Assembly (NCBI GenBank): GCA_028023455.1
Contig: JAQFVV010000072.1
Coordinates: 124,501 to 188,500, forward strand
Direction: 5' to 3'
Source of the DNA: Epiperipatus broadwayi
Lineage: Eukaryota; Onychophora; Udeonychophora; Euonychophora; Peripatidae
DNA length: 64,000 nt
The position numbers and the translations under genes were made by a program. Positions within the stretch are counted from its first letter, which is position 1, and every line of letters begins with the position of its first letter. The notes under the pieces are model-generated. The model searched no databases. It had not been told where the DNA came from and was given only the letters and a program-made list of their open reading frames with translations. Positions 16,823-29,100 of the stretch are shown here, piece by piece.

Positions 16823-17938
16823 TTGTGATGTGATGTGATGCATGAGGGCTTCTCATTATATGGAGTCAGAAACTTCCAGCCACTATGCCCAATGAAATAT
16901 GTTACTCACTTTGCCTTCGCTTTCCATTCCCCACTTTAAATTTCCCCATATTCTTCTCTAGCCTGCTTCATCCTATTGCCACAGCATAATCTTTGTCAAC
17001 TTCATGGCCTTTATATCTAAATCTTTCTTATCTTTTCACAAAACCACCATAAAAAACAATAACTGACTTTCTGTATAATCATTTTGTTGCTATTTATTCT
17101 TCCACAACTTCATTATTTGTACCTTTTTTATTTTCAGGCATTTACATTCAATTGACAGATGCCTAATATTTTTATGTCTTTCTTACAGAAATTGCAGACT
17201 AAGTCACTCACATTTTTTTCATTTATGGGTATTGCTAAAGATTCTGTTCAAGCCTTAAACAGTGTTCCTTGCTATTATCATAAAGTAACTCGTATCTTTA
17301 TCCCATTTACTTCTATAAATATTTAAACTCTTTTTACTCTCAATACTAGTTCTCTATCTCTTCAACTTTCACTCTTTATTAATGCATCTATTTTTCTATC
17401 CCATTCCTTACCACTATAACACTCAACAATTCTCCAACACAATCATTCCACCTTTTGTATAAGTACACTGATATAAATTCTTTATCCAAATCTTCTGCAT
17501 ACAATACTACCTTTCTCACCCATCTTGTTGCCCACTCTTTATTCATAACTCAATTAAATACTATTTTGACTATTCTCTTATTATCCATAAACTGCAATCT
17601 ATCGAACATTTTCATTTTTCTTTTTGCATCTCTCATATAAAAACTTGACCATCACATTTCTTCTTGAATTGCCTCCTTTGCCATCCACACATCTGCATCT
17701 AATGCATAACTTACTACTTCTCTTTGTACATTTTCTAAGTAATCTACTACTCCTTTACTAACACATAATGCATCATTACCATATGTTAACTCTGCTACTG
17801 CCATTTCCTTCCATACAATTCTAGCTACATAATTTTTATTATATAAGAACACTGTTAATTTCTTTATTAGTTCATTTCCTTTATTTGCTTCACTTATCAA
17901 TTTCTTCTCCCATTCATCCAAGAAATTTCTCTGATTTC
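16823..17938 (-). pseudogene. Non-LTR retrotransposon copy A, 5'-truncated
   Basis: Minus-strand copy of the esterase-bearing non-LTR family. It holds only the C-terminal part of ORF2, in broken frames, matching copies B, D and E over the same interval (NELIKKLTVFLYNKNYVARI, ALCVSKGVVDYLE). Its 3' end is the tail ATGTGATGTGATG (plus-strand view, about 16826-16840). The 5' truncation point abuts the tail of copy B at about 17938. It is the shortest of the four tandem copies and is more diverged than D and E. Confidence 0.85.
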
Positions 17939-19502
17939 ATGTGATGTGATGCACTGTGATTTCTCCTTAAATGGAGTCAGGAATCTTTCAGCAACTATGC
18001 CCAGAAAAACATGTTAGCCACTTTACCTTTCCTTTCCATTCCCTACTCCAAGTTTTCCCATAATCTGCTCCATCCCATTTTCTCAACATAATCTTTGTCA
18101 ATTCTATGGCCTTTATATCTAAATCCCCCCACTTATCTTTTCCCAAACCCAGCATAAAAACCAATAACCAACTTTCTGTATAATCACTTTGTTCATATTT
18201 ATTCTTCCATAACTTCATTATTTGAATGCTTTCAAGTACATATATTTAATTAACAGATGCCTAATATTTTCTATGCCTTCCTCACATAATTTGCAGACTA
18301 AATCACCCATATTTTTCCATTTGTGTACATATTCTCTTGCTGCTAAAGATCCCATTAAAGCCTTAAACAATAAACTACTTTCCTTGCTATTATCATAAAT
18401 TAACTTGCAACCAATGTTCCGTCTACTTTTATATATATTTAAACTCTTTTTACTCTCCATACTAGTTCTCCATCTCTCTAACTCCCTATTCTTTATTAAT
18501 GCATCTATTCTTTTATCCCATTCCTTACCACAATAACACTCAACAATCCTTCTAACACAAACATCCCACCTTTTGTACAAGTACACTGATATAAATTCTT
18601 TATCCAAATCTTTTGCATACCGCATTACCTTTCTCACCCATCTTGTTGCCTGCCCTTTAATTGTAACTCAATTAAATCCTATTTTGGCTATTCTTTTATT
18701 ATCCATAAACTGCAACCTACCAAACATTTTCATTTTACTTTTTGCATCTCATATAAAAACTTGACCATCCCATTTCTCCTTGAATTGCCTCCTTTGCTGT
18801 TCACACATCTGCATCTAATGCATGTCTTCCTACTTCCCTTTGTACTTTTTCTAAGTAATCTAATATCCTTTTACTAACACATAATGCATCATTACCATAT
18901 GTTAATCCTGCTACTGCAACTCCCTTCCATACGATTCTAGCTACATCATATTTATTATATGAAAACACTGTTAATTTCTTTATCAATCCCTTTCTTTTCT
19001 TTGCTTCATTTATCAATTTTTTCTCTCATTCATCCAATCAATTTTTCTGATTATTTAAGATGATTCCCAAATAACTATATCTATTCACCACAATTAATTT
19101 TATATTCCCCAATAAAAATTCTACATCTTCTCTTTCCCCAGTATGAACCACCATTATATTTGATTTGTCTCCACTAAATTTAATCCCCATATCTTTACCC
19201 ACCCTTGCACATGTCCTCAGCATAGCTTCCAGATCTTCTCTTCTTTCTGCACACAAAAAAGTCATCATCCACAAAAAAAGACCCGACAAAGTATATACTC
19301 TCTTGCCACCTATTAACAGTATCTCTATCCCTCTTTCTAGTCTTTCTATTGCTCTCTCTCTACATTTCACTCAAATACAACAAAAACAAAATAGGTGACA
19401 TAGGGCATCTTTGCCTTAGTCTGACTCCATTTTTAACCTTAACTGATTCTATATCCTCTAATTGATATGTATAGTAATTATTTTTAGTAGTTGTTAATTA
19501 TA
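17939..19502 (-). pseudogene. Non-LTR copy B/C, 3' half (RT C-terminus)
   Basis: This is the 3' half of one element whose 5' half lies at 21758-24880; the two were separated by the Merlin-like transposon at 19503-21757. The interval covers the end of the RT palm through the C-terminal domain, including the Cys-His finger in the form CKLCEEGIENIRHLLIKY, where the last Cys is replaced. Several frameshifts and stops break the frame. The 3' tail ATGTGATGTGATG is at 17939-17952. The homology to copy D stops just before 19503 and resumes after 21757 with only about 10 bp lost. Confidence 0.85.
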
Positions 19503-19547
19503 CACTGTACATTGATTGGTGGTGCTGTTTCTCTTAAAAACATAGTG
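19503..19547 (+). repeat. Left terminal inverted repeat
   Basis: Begins CACTGTACATTG and pairs with the right terminus at 21713-21757, with several mismatches. Confidence 0.75.
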
Positions 19548-19554
19548 ATATAAT

Positions 19555-20110
19555 GTTACCGGGCCTCTTTTTTTTTCTTCAAATATATGGTATTTTTACA
19601 TATGGCTTTTTTTTGTTGTAATATACGGGCTTTTTCCATACAGCTTTTTTTTTTTTTTTTCTAAAAAATTTACATTATAACGGACACTTTTTTTTAAAAA
19701 AAAAATGCTATTTTTACATACGACTTTTTTTTTCTAAAAAATGTACATTATAATGGACACTTTTTTTTTTTAGTTTTAAAAAATATGGTATTTTTACATA
19801 CGGCTTTTTTTTTTGTTGTAATATACAGTCTTTTTTTTTTCTCTACAAAATGTACATTATAATGGACAGTTTCTTTTTTTATTTTTAAAAATGTGGGTGT
19901 TTTTTTAATAAGTGGGTTTTTTTTTTTTTTTTGTTACATTATGTGACATGTCTTTTTTTTTTTTAATTATCATACATGTTTTATAAAAAGCTTTTGTTTT
20001 TTATCAAAAATATCTCCTTTTTTTGATATTGTGACATGTCGGATTTATTTAAAAATCTACTTTACAATAGATGTTTTATAAAAAGATGTATTGTTAATAA
20101 ATGAAAAGGT
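19555..20110. repeat. T-rich degenerate tandem repeat in the transposon
   Basis: Recurring blocks of the form TATTTTTACATACGGC, poly-T, and ACATTATAATGGACA, poly-T, spaced roughly 50-70 bp apart, then poly-T with ACATGTC blocks. Repeat units differ in poly-T length. It lies between the left terminal repeat and the transposase and may be an internal minisatellite of this transposon. Confidence 0.7.
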
Positions 20111-20404
20111 TTTTTTTTTATATCAATCAAAATGGTCAATTATCTTCCCAAAAAAAAGTGTGTTGTTTGATTTAAAATAATTAAAAACAGTCGAACACCA
20201 CCTTACTTTCCTCACAGTCAGGGTGTTAATTGACTTACACAAAATAATCACAACCACAAAACAGATTCATTAAATAAATAAATTTATTAATGACATATGA
20301 CTAGAATTCATAACAGAACTATTTCTCTGAACACTCGGCAATGAATCAACAGTTGACCAAAACATTCGCCGAAATAAAACAAATTGTTAGTGACTTTGTA
20401 GACT

Positions 20405-21275
20405 AGTTACTTGGATTGGTGGTCATTTCATGGAATATGGCTTTAAAAATATCATGGTTGTTATGAATATGCCTCCAAATAAACTCAGCCAGATAATTTT
20501 GCAGACACTGGCATGCTGTGCCATGGTGTTTGCTGTTCTGCTATTTCAGTAAATCCTAAAACCTCTTGATGGTCTGAGTGTGAGCACCTGTTCTGAGGTC
20601 CACAAAATTATAACGATGGTTGACTGTCAGATGAGTAAAGTCTGCCACATCAAGGTCAGTGGTCTTGTAACCCTTCCAACAGTCCAAGTAGATGGTAGAT
20701 CCAGACTTGATGTTCTCACAAATGGTGTCAAGGAGGTGGTGGCTGAGTGACAGGGGACAGCAGTTGCAAAACATTCACCTGTCTCCTGGCACACACCTCC
20801 AAAGACCCACTGCTACAGGATCCTTCCCTGTTGGTTCTTTCGGCAGGAGAAAAGCATCTTATCTACCTCCATGATGAGTTCAGTCCATCTATTTGATAGC
20901 AGGGGTGGGACAACAGGCTCAGATGTTAGAGCTCTCTCAAACTGTTTGTCCAATGAACTACTACAGGTTTTGACAGTTGCAGGTCATCTCTGGCACATAC
21001 AATTCTCAGCTGGTCTCAACTAGACAAATACACCAGCTGTAACACTTTGACAAAGCACATTCTGGAGCCTTCAAACCATGTACCGTTGTGAATGGACCCA
21101 GTTCACCTGCAGGTATGTGAGTAGCACACAAACTGCCTAGATCATCAGCCAAGGTTTATAGATTTGCCACATAGACATTGAATGGCATGTGGCAGGATGT
21201 TTTGGGCTTGCAGAAATGCAACTGCATCACATTTGGTGTTTGAAATATCCCACAGTTGAAATAATGTGTCAGTCT
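20405..21275 (-). pseudogene. IS1595/Merlin-type transposase, decayed
   Basis: Reading right to left, the blocks follow ISXO2-like transposases. An N-terminal zinc-ribbon-like part comes first (FLQAQNILPHAIQC near 21230-21180). Then MEVDKMLFSCRKNQQGRIL and QWVFGGVCQETGECF (about 20880-20770). Then STIYLDCWKGYKTTD with the catalytic Asp (about 20705-20660), HLTVNHRYNFVDLRTGAHTQ (about 20625-20565), and a C-terminal block FIWRHIHNNHDIFKAIFHEM (about 20490-20420). The family cuts and pastes DNA through a DDE/DDN nuclease. Stops (for example after GRIL) and frameshifts make it non-functional. Confidence 0.85.
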
Positions 21276-21712
21276 TTTTGTTATTCTCATATGAGTCACA
21301 AACAGAAACAGTATTTTTTTGCCAACACCTGCAATGGTCCTGTGACAAAGTCCTTTCCATATTTTAAAATTTTTTTAAAAAGTGCTTTGGGAAATATTGG
21401 TGATCCACTGATAATTATTAGTATGCAAAAATTTGTCAGTTGGGGAATACTGAAAACCATATACATCAACAAATAAACATTTAAAAACATTCCACTACCC
21501 ACACTCTCATATTAAATTCTAGTGAAAATACAATTTGTTTCAATATGCATAGGAACTGATGCCACAATGAAATGGCTAAATATATGATCATAGTGTTGTT
21601 AGTAGCCATAGTATTCTATTGCAGAAGAATTTGGCCACGTTTAATCACTATCAAATGGCCACTACAACCGTTGGTCATGTATTAGTCATAGGTTCAGCTG
21701 TGAAAGTGGTAT

Positions 21713-21757
21713 TCTGTGTTTTTACACAGAAAAAGTGCCACCAAGCAATGTACAGTG
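21713..21757 (-). repeat. Right terminal inverted repeat
   Basis: Reverse complement of the left terminus; ends at CAATGTACAGTG at 21746-21757. Confidence 0.75.
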
Positions 21758-22560
21758 GCTATCATCCATTCCCAAATTTTCTAAACTTATTTATAATCTA
21801 TTTCTATTTACTCTATCATATGCCTTCTCTATATCTATAAAACTCATATATATCTACCTGAATTCCTACTCATATCCATAAGTTGTATAATTGCAAATAA
21901 ACTATCTCCTATACACCTATCTGTTTTAAAACCTCCTTGTATTTCCCTCACTACATTATTCTCTTCCATCCATTTTGCAACTCTTCCAACCAACCATATA
22001 TGTGAAAACTTTATATAAAACTGATGGTACTGCAATTGATCTATAATTATTTAACTTTCAATGATTCTTACCCTTTCCTTTAAGTAATAATCTTACTCTT
22101 GTATTACTCCAATTACCTAAAAAAACTCTCTTCTGTGCCATCTTATTGAAACAGAATAATAGCTTTACTTTTGCCATATGCCCTAAATTCATTACGATCT
22201 CTACTGCCCATCCATTGAAACTTCTTGCCTTTCCACTTTTCACTCTTCCCTGCCTCATTCAATTCATATTTTGTAAACCTAAAATTCCCATTACTATATG
22301 CTTTCATGTTTTCTATCACGCTGCCCTTCACATCTAACATCTTTTCTATATTCATTACATATATATTTAAGATTCTCTCTACATCTTTTCTAGAGCTACA
22401 CTCCACTCCTGTATCATCTAGTGATACTATCTCTCTATTCCCTACATATCTCTTTTTAATGTAATTCCAAAACTTTTTACTCCCATCTCTTCCACTTTTA
22501 TCAATATTCTCCAACAATTTACTATTCAATTTCATTCTTTCTCTATAATTATTTATTTAT
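21758..22560 (-). pseudogene. Non-LTR copy B/C, RT N-terminal part
   Basis: Continuation of the element interrupted at 19503-21757. In minus-strand order it has a pre-RT linker (KLNSKLLENIDKSGRDGSKK, a common feature of ORF2 proteins between nuclease and RT) and early RT blocks such as NVVREIQGGFKTDRCIGDSL, in several broken frames. The homologous DNA is missing from copies D and E, which are truncated just before this region. Confidence 0.8.
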
Positions 22561-22899
22561 TTTAGCCAACTTCTTCTTTTCTAAGTACTTTTCTCATTTA
22601 GCATTGATATCTTTATCACTTTCTTTGTTCTTAATAGCACACTTATATTCTCTGCCTGCTTCTTTCCTCTCTTTTACACTTTTACTAATTCTCATTTTTT
22701 ATTTTTTTTATTCTTCTGAATATTTTCATCTAAAACCTTATTTGCCACTTTTTCTATTTCATCACACCAGTCCTTATACTCATCCCCAACCAACTCTTCC
22801 ATGGTTTCTTAAACTTGTATTTTATACTCTTCCAACTTATTTTTATCATTCACTCTCCATCCACATCTTTCACTACTGTTTCTACTTTTATTTCTATTC

Positions 22900-23800
22900 T
22901 CCATCACATACTAACCATTTCTATTACAATGAAATTATGATCACTAGTATATATTCTCTCTTCATTATCAAACATCCTAATTTTTTGTACTTTATTCACT
23001 CTCTCTTTTTCTACCAATACATAATCTATAGGGTGAAATATATTATTTCTATACCATGCATATTGTCCCTCATAAATATTTGATAAATTTCCAATGCTCA
23101 AATTCACTCTCTGACAAAATTTCTTTGAAAGCTGTCCATTCTTATTATCTACATTATCAATTTCTTCAATATGTCCATTCATATCTCCTATAACCATTAT
23201 CCTCTTCTCCTTTTCTTTAAAACTCTATATATCCTTAACTAGGCATTAATATAACCACTGTTCATTTTAATTTGACTATCTCCAGTGGCTATATAAACTA
23301 TAGCCACCATCCATTCTTGTCTACCCAACCTTATTTCAAACCACAAATGTTCTTGACATTTAACAATATTTAAATATGTTTTGATGCAACACCTATACCA
23401 CCATCCCTTTTTCTTTTCTATTTATACCCTGCCATACCAAATATTTCAGAATAGATTATTCTTCTCTTAGATGTGTTTCCACTACTGCTAATATCTCAAG
23501 CTCTTCATTTTCAATTGCTTTATTTAATTTCAGGCACTTTTCTGGTTTCCTACCACCTTGCATATTCAAATACCCAATTTTAACAATTTCTTCATTCCTA
23601 ACTACTCTTTTATAAATTCTTTTGATTTTTTTTTTCCATTACATTTATAAATAACTTTCTCACTATTAATTTTACATACCCATCCCCTCTCTATATCTAT
23701 ACTTATATCTAAATCAACTACCTTTTTTTTATTTCTTACATCCCATCCATTCTTCTTTTTAATAATACTGCAATTTAAAAACCCATCCCCCATATAAGTT
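22900..23800 (-). pseudogene. Non-LTR copy B/C, APE-type endonuclease of ORF2
   Basis: From about 23590 leftward the minus strand reads GYLNMQGGRKPEKCLKLNKA and ILAVVETHLRE (the usual N-terminal Asn and Glu blocks of APE-type nucleases). Then VIGDMNGH at 23195-23172 and HPIDYVLVEKE, ending with the SDHNFIVIE block near 22920. These correspond to the catalytic Asp/Asn and Asp-His of the family. The nuclease nicks target DNA for target-primed reverse transcription. An upstream piece (23793-23602, KKKNGWDVRNKKKVVDLDI) may be the start of ORF2. Frameshifts separate the blocks. Confidence 0.8.
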
Positions 23801-23839
23801 TCTCGAAATATATTCTTTATAAATCAGACTACCTAAAAC

Positions 23840-24880
23840 TTCACTTTTTTGTTTTCCTAAATGAATCTGTCTTTACTATATAACTTCCTCCGTCCAATAA
23901 AACAATCCCACACATCTACAAACATAACATTATTTCTCTCACACAATTTTTTCAATCTCTCATTTATAGAACATGCCCTATCTAACAAATAACTCTTGTC
24001 AAATCTTGGTAATAATCCAACTAAACCTACTCTTTTTTTAATCTTACTCAAATTACTAATCAATTCTACATACTCATTCATTACTCTCTCGGACAAATTA
24101 TTTGTCCCTACCATAACATACACATCTCTACAACTATGCTTTTTTACTTTATCTGCCACATCCCTAATTCTAGAACCAGGCAATCATACTCTCACATACC
24201 TGCTTCTATTTTCCCTTGCAATTATATCCCCACATTCTCTAATTAGTAAATCTCCTATCAATACTATCTCATAGTCTACTTTCTCTACTCCATCCATAAT
24301 ATTTTCTAGGCACTTTCTGGCCCTCCTTATCTACTTCTTCCTTATCATTCCTAGTCAATAATTTCTTTATCTCCTCACACTTTGTCTCTAATGATTTTAA
24401 TTTTGCTTTTACATCCTTCACTTCTTCCTCTATTTTATTTATTCTTTGGATAACCATCTCCATTGCACTACTACTTTCTCCATTTATATCTTCTGATACT
24501 CCACTAAAACCATACTCTATCCTATATTCCTTAATTACATTTTGCTCACTTTCCCCTGACTTTCTCTTTAGACTATCTATACTTAGAAACTACTTTCTCA
24601 ACTCTTTTATCACATTTACACACTGACTACTTAACGATAGACCTGTTATATCCTTTTTAGTCTTATTCAAACATTTCCAGTGATAAACCTCATCACTCTA
24701 CCAAAACACATCTAGTTTCTTTCTGCCAATTATATACACATTGTGAAATACAAATGCAATTTATATTTCCTTATTTTCCAAATCTCCTATTCTATATTTG
24801 ACTTTATACTGCCTCTCCTGTTCTTCAAACCCCTTTGCACAGAAGGATAACAACTTTACTTTCTTTCAAAACTGATCAAA
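23840..24880 (-). pseudogene. Non-LTR copy B/C, ORF1 with coiled coil and SGNH esterase
   Basis: In minus-strand order there is a poorly conserved N-terminal part, a coiled coil (24463-24340, VIQRINKIEEEVKDVKAKLK) and an SGNH-hydrolase-like domain. The hydrolase shows IVLIGDLLIREC (block I), LPGSRIRDVADKV (block II), VYVMVGTNN (block III, Gly and Asn present) and a C-terminal SKDRFI block. ORF1 proteins with an esterase domain are known from CR1/L2-like retrotransposons, which points to that group. Here block I has Leu where the nucleophilic Ser would be, and a stop lies before LPGSR. The 5' end abuts the tail of copy D at 24881. Confidence 0.8.
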
Positions 24881-24881
24881 C

Positions 24882-26805
24882 ATGTGATGTGATGTATTGT
24901 GGCTTTTCCTTAAACGAAGTCAAGAATATCTCAGCAATTATGCCCAGATAAACCTGTTGACCACTTTATTTTCCATTCCCCACTCTAAATTTTCCCATAT
25001 TCTGCTCCATCCCATTTCCACAACATAATCTTTGTCAACTCTATAATCTTTATATCTAAATCCCCTTTATCTTTTCCCAAACCCAGCATAAAAACCAATA
25101 ATTCACTTTCTGTATAATCACTTTTTTCATATTTATTCTTCCATAACTTCATTATATGTACCCTTTCTGTTTTCAAGCATTTACATTCAATTAACAAATG
25201 CCTAATATTTTCTATTCCTTCCTTACATAATTTACAAAATAAATCACCCATATTTTTCCATTTACATGTATATTCTCTTGTAGCTAAAGATCCCATTTGA
25301 GCCTTAAACAATAAACTACTTTCCTTACTATTATCATATATTAACTCACACCTAATATTCTGTTTATTTCTATATATATTTAAACTCTTTTTACTCTCCA
25401 TACTATTTCTCCATCTCTCTAACTCCCTATTCTTTATTAATAAATCTATTCTTTTATCCCATTCCTTACTACTATAACACTCAACAATCCTCTTAACACA
25501 ATCATCCCATCTTTTGTACAAATATACTGATATAAATTCTTTTATCCAAATCTTTTGCATACCACATTACCTTTCTCACCCATCTTGTTACCTGCCCTTT
25601 ACTCATAACCCAATTAAATACTATTTTGGCTATTCTTTTATTATCCATAAACTGCAATCTACCAAACATTTTCATTTTACTTTTTGCATCTCTCATATAA
25701 AAACTTGACCATCCCATTTCTCCTTGAATTGCCTCCCTTGCTGTCCATACATCTGCATCCAATGCATGTCTTCCTACTTCCCTTTGAACTTTTTCTAAGT
25801 AATTTAATACCTCTTTACTAACATACAATGCATCATTACCATATGTTAACCCTGCTACTGCAACTCCTTTCCATATAATTCTAGCTACATCATATTTATT
25901 ATATGAAAACACTGTTAATTTCTTTATCAATCCCTTTCTTTTCTTTGCTTCATTTATCAATTTTTTCTCCCATTCATCCAAATAATTTTTCTGATTACTT
26001 AAAATAATTCCCAAATAACTATATCTATTCACCACACTTAACTTAATATCTCCCAATAAAAATTCTACATCTTCTCTTTCCCCAGTATTAACCATCATTA
26101 TATTTGATTTTTCTTCACTAAATTTAATCCCCATCTCTTTACCCACCCTTGCACATGTCCTCAGCATAACTTCCATATCTTCTCTTCTTTCTGCACACAA
26201 AAATATATCATCCGCAAAAAAAAGACCTGACAAAATATATACTCCCTTACCACCTATTAACGGTATCTCTATCCCTCTTCCTAATCTTTCTATTGCTCTT
26301 TCCATTTCACTCAAATACAACACAAACAAAATAGGTGACATAGGGCATCCTTGCCTTAGTCCCACCCCATTTTTAACTTTAACTGATTCTATATTCCCTA
26401 ATTGATATATATAATAATTATTTTCATATAATTTCTTAATAATATCTATTAAAGCTTCATCCATTCCAAAATTTGCTAAACTTATCCATAATCTATTTCT
26501 ATCTACTCTATCATATGCCTTCTCTATATCTACAAAACTCATATATAACTGTTTACCTGAATTCCTACTCATATCCATAAGTTGTGTAACTACATATAAA
26601 CTATCTGCTATATGCCTATCTAATCTAAAACCTCCTTGCATTTCCCTCACTACATTATTCCCTTCCATCCATTTTACAACTCTTCTAGCTACCATATACG
26701 AAAAAACTTTATATAAAACTGATGTTACCGCTATTGGTCTATAATTATTCAATTTTCTATGGTCCTTACCCTTTCCTTTAAATAATAATCTTACTCTTGT
26801 ATTAC
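24882..26805 (-). pseudogene. Non-LTR copy D, 5'-truncated RT
   Basis: A minus-strand frame of 416 codons (26752-25502) starts near NNYRPIAVTSVLYKVFSYMV and contains SFVDIEKAYDRV (motif A), GVGLRQGCPMSPILFVLYLS (motif B) and LFFADDIFLCAE with intact FADD. A frameshift near 25550 (extra T in a T run) moves the C-terminus into the frame 25560-24985, which carries the zinc-finger-like CKLCKEGIENIRHLLIEC. The copy starts just before the RT and lacks nuclease and ORF1. Its tail is at 24882-24895. It is about 97% alike to copy E by eye and of equal length. Confidence 0.9.
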
Positions 26806-28720
26806 ATGTGATGTGATGTATTATGGCTTCTCCTTAAACGAAGTCAAGAATATCTCAGCAATTATGCCCAGATAAACCTGTTAGCCACTTTCTTTTACAT
26901 TCCCCTCTCTAAATTTACCCATAATCTGCTCTATCCCATTTCCACAACATAATTTTTGTCAACTCTATAACCTTTATATCTAAATCCCCCTTATCTTTTC
27001 CCAAACCCAGCATAAAAACCAATAATTCACTTTCTGTATAATCACTCTTTTCATATTTATTTTTCCACAACTTCATTATATGTACCCTTTCTGTTTTCAA
27101 ACATTTACATTCAATTAACAAATGCCTAATATTTTCTATTCCTTCCTTACATAATTTACAAAATAAATCACCCATATTTTTCCATTTACATGTATATTCT
27201 TTTGTAGCTAAAGATCCCATTCGAGCCTTAAACAATAAACTACTTTCCTTACTATTATCATATATTAACTCACACCTAATATTCTGTTTATTTCTATATA
27301 TATTTAAACTCTTTTTACTCTCCATACTATTTCTCCATCTCTCTAACTCCCTAGTCTTTATTAATAAATTTATTCTTTTATCCCATTCCTTACTACTATA
27401 ACACTCAATAATCCTCTTAACACAATCATCCCATCTTTTGTACAAATATACTGATATAAATTCTTTATCCAAATCTTTTGCATACCGCATTACCTTTCTC
27501 ACCCATCTTGTTACCTGCCCTTTACTCATAACCCAATTAAATACTATTTTAGCTATTCTTTTATTATCCATAAACTGCAATCTACCAAACATTTTCATTT
27601 TACTTTTTGCATCTCTCATATGAAAACTTGACCATCCCATTTCTCCTTGAATTGCCTCCTTTGCTGTCCATACTTCTGCATCCAATGCATGTCTTCCTAC
27701 TTCCCTTTGAACTTTTTCTAAGTAATCTAATACCCCTTTACTAACATATAATGCATCATTACCATATGTTAACCCTGCTACTGCAACTCCTTTCCATATA
27801 ATTCTAGCTACATCATATTTATTATATGAAAATACTGTTAATTTCTTTCTCAATCCCTTTCTTTTCTTTGCTTCATTTATCAATTTTTTCTCCCATTCAT
27901 CCAAATAATTTTTCTGATTACTTAAAATAATTCCCAAATAACTATATCTATTCACCACACTTAACTTAATATCTCCCAATAAAAATTCTACATCTTCTCT
28001 TTCCTCAGTATTAACCATCATTATATTTGATTTTTCTTCACTAAATTTAATCCCCATCTCTTTACCCACCCTTGCACATGTCCTCAACATAACTTTCATA
28101 TCTTCTCTTCTTTCTGCACACAAAAATATATCATCCGCAAAAAAAAAGACCTGACAAAATATATACTCCCTTACTACCTATTAACGGTATCTCTATCCCT
28201 CTTCCTAATCTTTCTATTGCTCTTTCCATTTCACTCAAATACAACACAAACAAAATAGGTGACATAGGGCATCCTTGCCTTAGTCCCACCCCATTTTTAA
28301 CTTTAACTGATTCTATATTCCCTAATTGATATATATAATAATTATTTTCATATAATTTCTTAATAATATCTATTAAAGCTTCATCCATTCCCAAATTTGC
28401 TAAACTTATCCATAATCTATTTCTATTTACTCTATCATATGCCTTCTCTATATCTATAAAACTCATATATAACTGTTTATCTGAATTCCTACTCATATCC
28501 ATAAGTTGTGTAACTACAAATAAACTATCTCCTATACGCCTATCTAATCTAAAACCTCCTTGCATTTCACCCACTACATTATTCCCTTCCATCCATTTTA
28601 CAACTTTACTAGCCACCATATACGAGAAAACTTTATATAAAATTGATGTTACTGCTATCGGTCTATAATTATTCAACTTTCTATGATCCTTACCCTTTCC
28701 TTTAAATAATAACCTTACTC
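26806..28720 (-). pseudogene. Non-LTR copy E, 5'-truncated RT
   Basis: Same extent as copy D. The frame is split at about 28125-28135 by one extra A in the A run that codes FF just before ADD, so FADD is broken here while the C-terminal part (28123-26915) is continuous where D is shifted. It contains the same motif A, motif B and Cys-His finger. The 5' truncation lies about 13 bp from that of copy D. Upstream it abuts a fragment of the PLE-type terminal repeat at 28727. Confidence 0.9.
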
Positions 28721-28726
28721 ATAAGG

Positions 28727-28860
28727 ATTTTATGCATAACTCTTTTTGTATGTATTGATTACTATGACTTGCACTGAATGAAACTACTGTTTGTAGAGTT
28801 TGTCACTGTTTAACAGCTTGTATAAGCATAGGAAATGATGATCATGTGATACATAAAATC
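28727..28860 (+). repeat. Fragment of PLE terminal repeat (F5 type)
   Basis: GATTTTATGCATAA followed by TGTATAAGCATAGGAAATGATGATCATGTGAT matches the outer end of the PLE inverted dimer near 42320-42450 in the same order, with a gap. Confidence 0.6.
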
Positions 28861-29100
28861 TTTTATTATGAAAAAAATAAAGCTTAAACATTTTTAATCA
28901 TAATTATATGTGTATTAAGTTCATGCCCCAAAAATGGGTTTAGATTCCAGGAAAGAATTCATATCTTATGTAGTTTGACAGTATTGCAGTATAATAGACA
29001 TGAGAGTTACAGATTTCTAGATCAAAACTCATTATATTGTGGTGATTCACAAATGTCACATGACATTTTGTTATAGCTATTAATTTATTTATGTACTATT

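Larger units (their letters stand above)
19503..21757. mobile_element. Merlin/IS1595-type DNA transposon, nested
   Basis: Terminal inverted repeats of about 45 bp bound the element: CACTGTACATTGATTGGTGG at 19503 and, on the reverse strand from 21757, CACTGTACATTGCTTGGTGG, with similarity continuing inward (TTTCT...AAAAACA). Inside is a decayed IS1595/ISXO2-type transposase (minus strand) and a T-rich tandem repeat next to the left end. The element sits inside the RT region of non-LTR copy B/C. I could not find an intact target-site duplication; about 9-10 bp of host element are missing at the junction. Confidence 0.8.

Noticed and set aside
20692-20874. Plus-strand ORF in the Merlin region
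   Set aside because: Antisense shadow of the transposase, whose conserved blocks are all on the minus strand.
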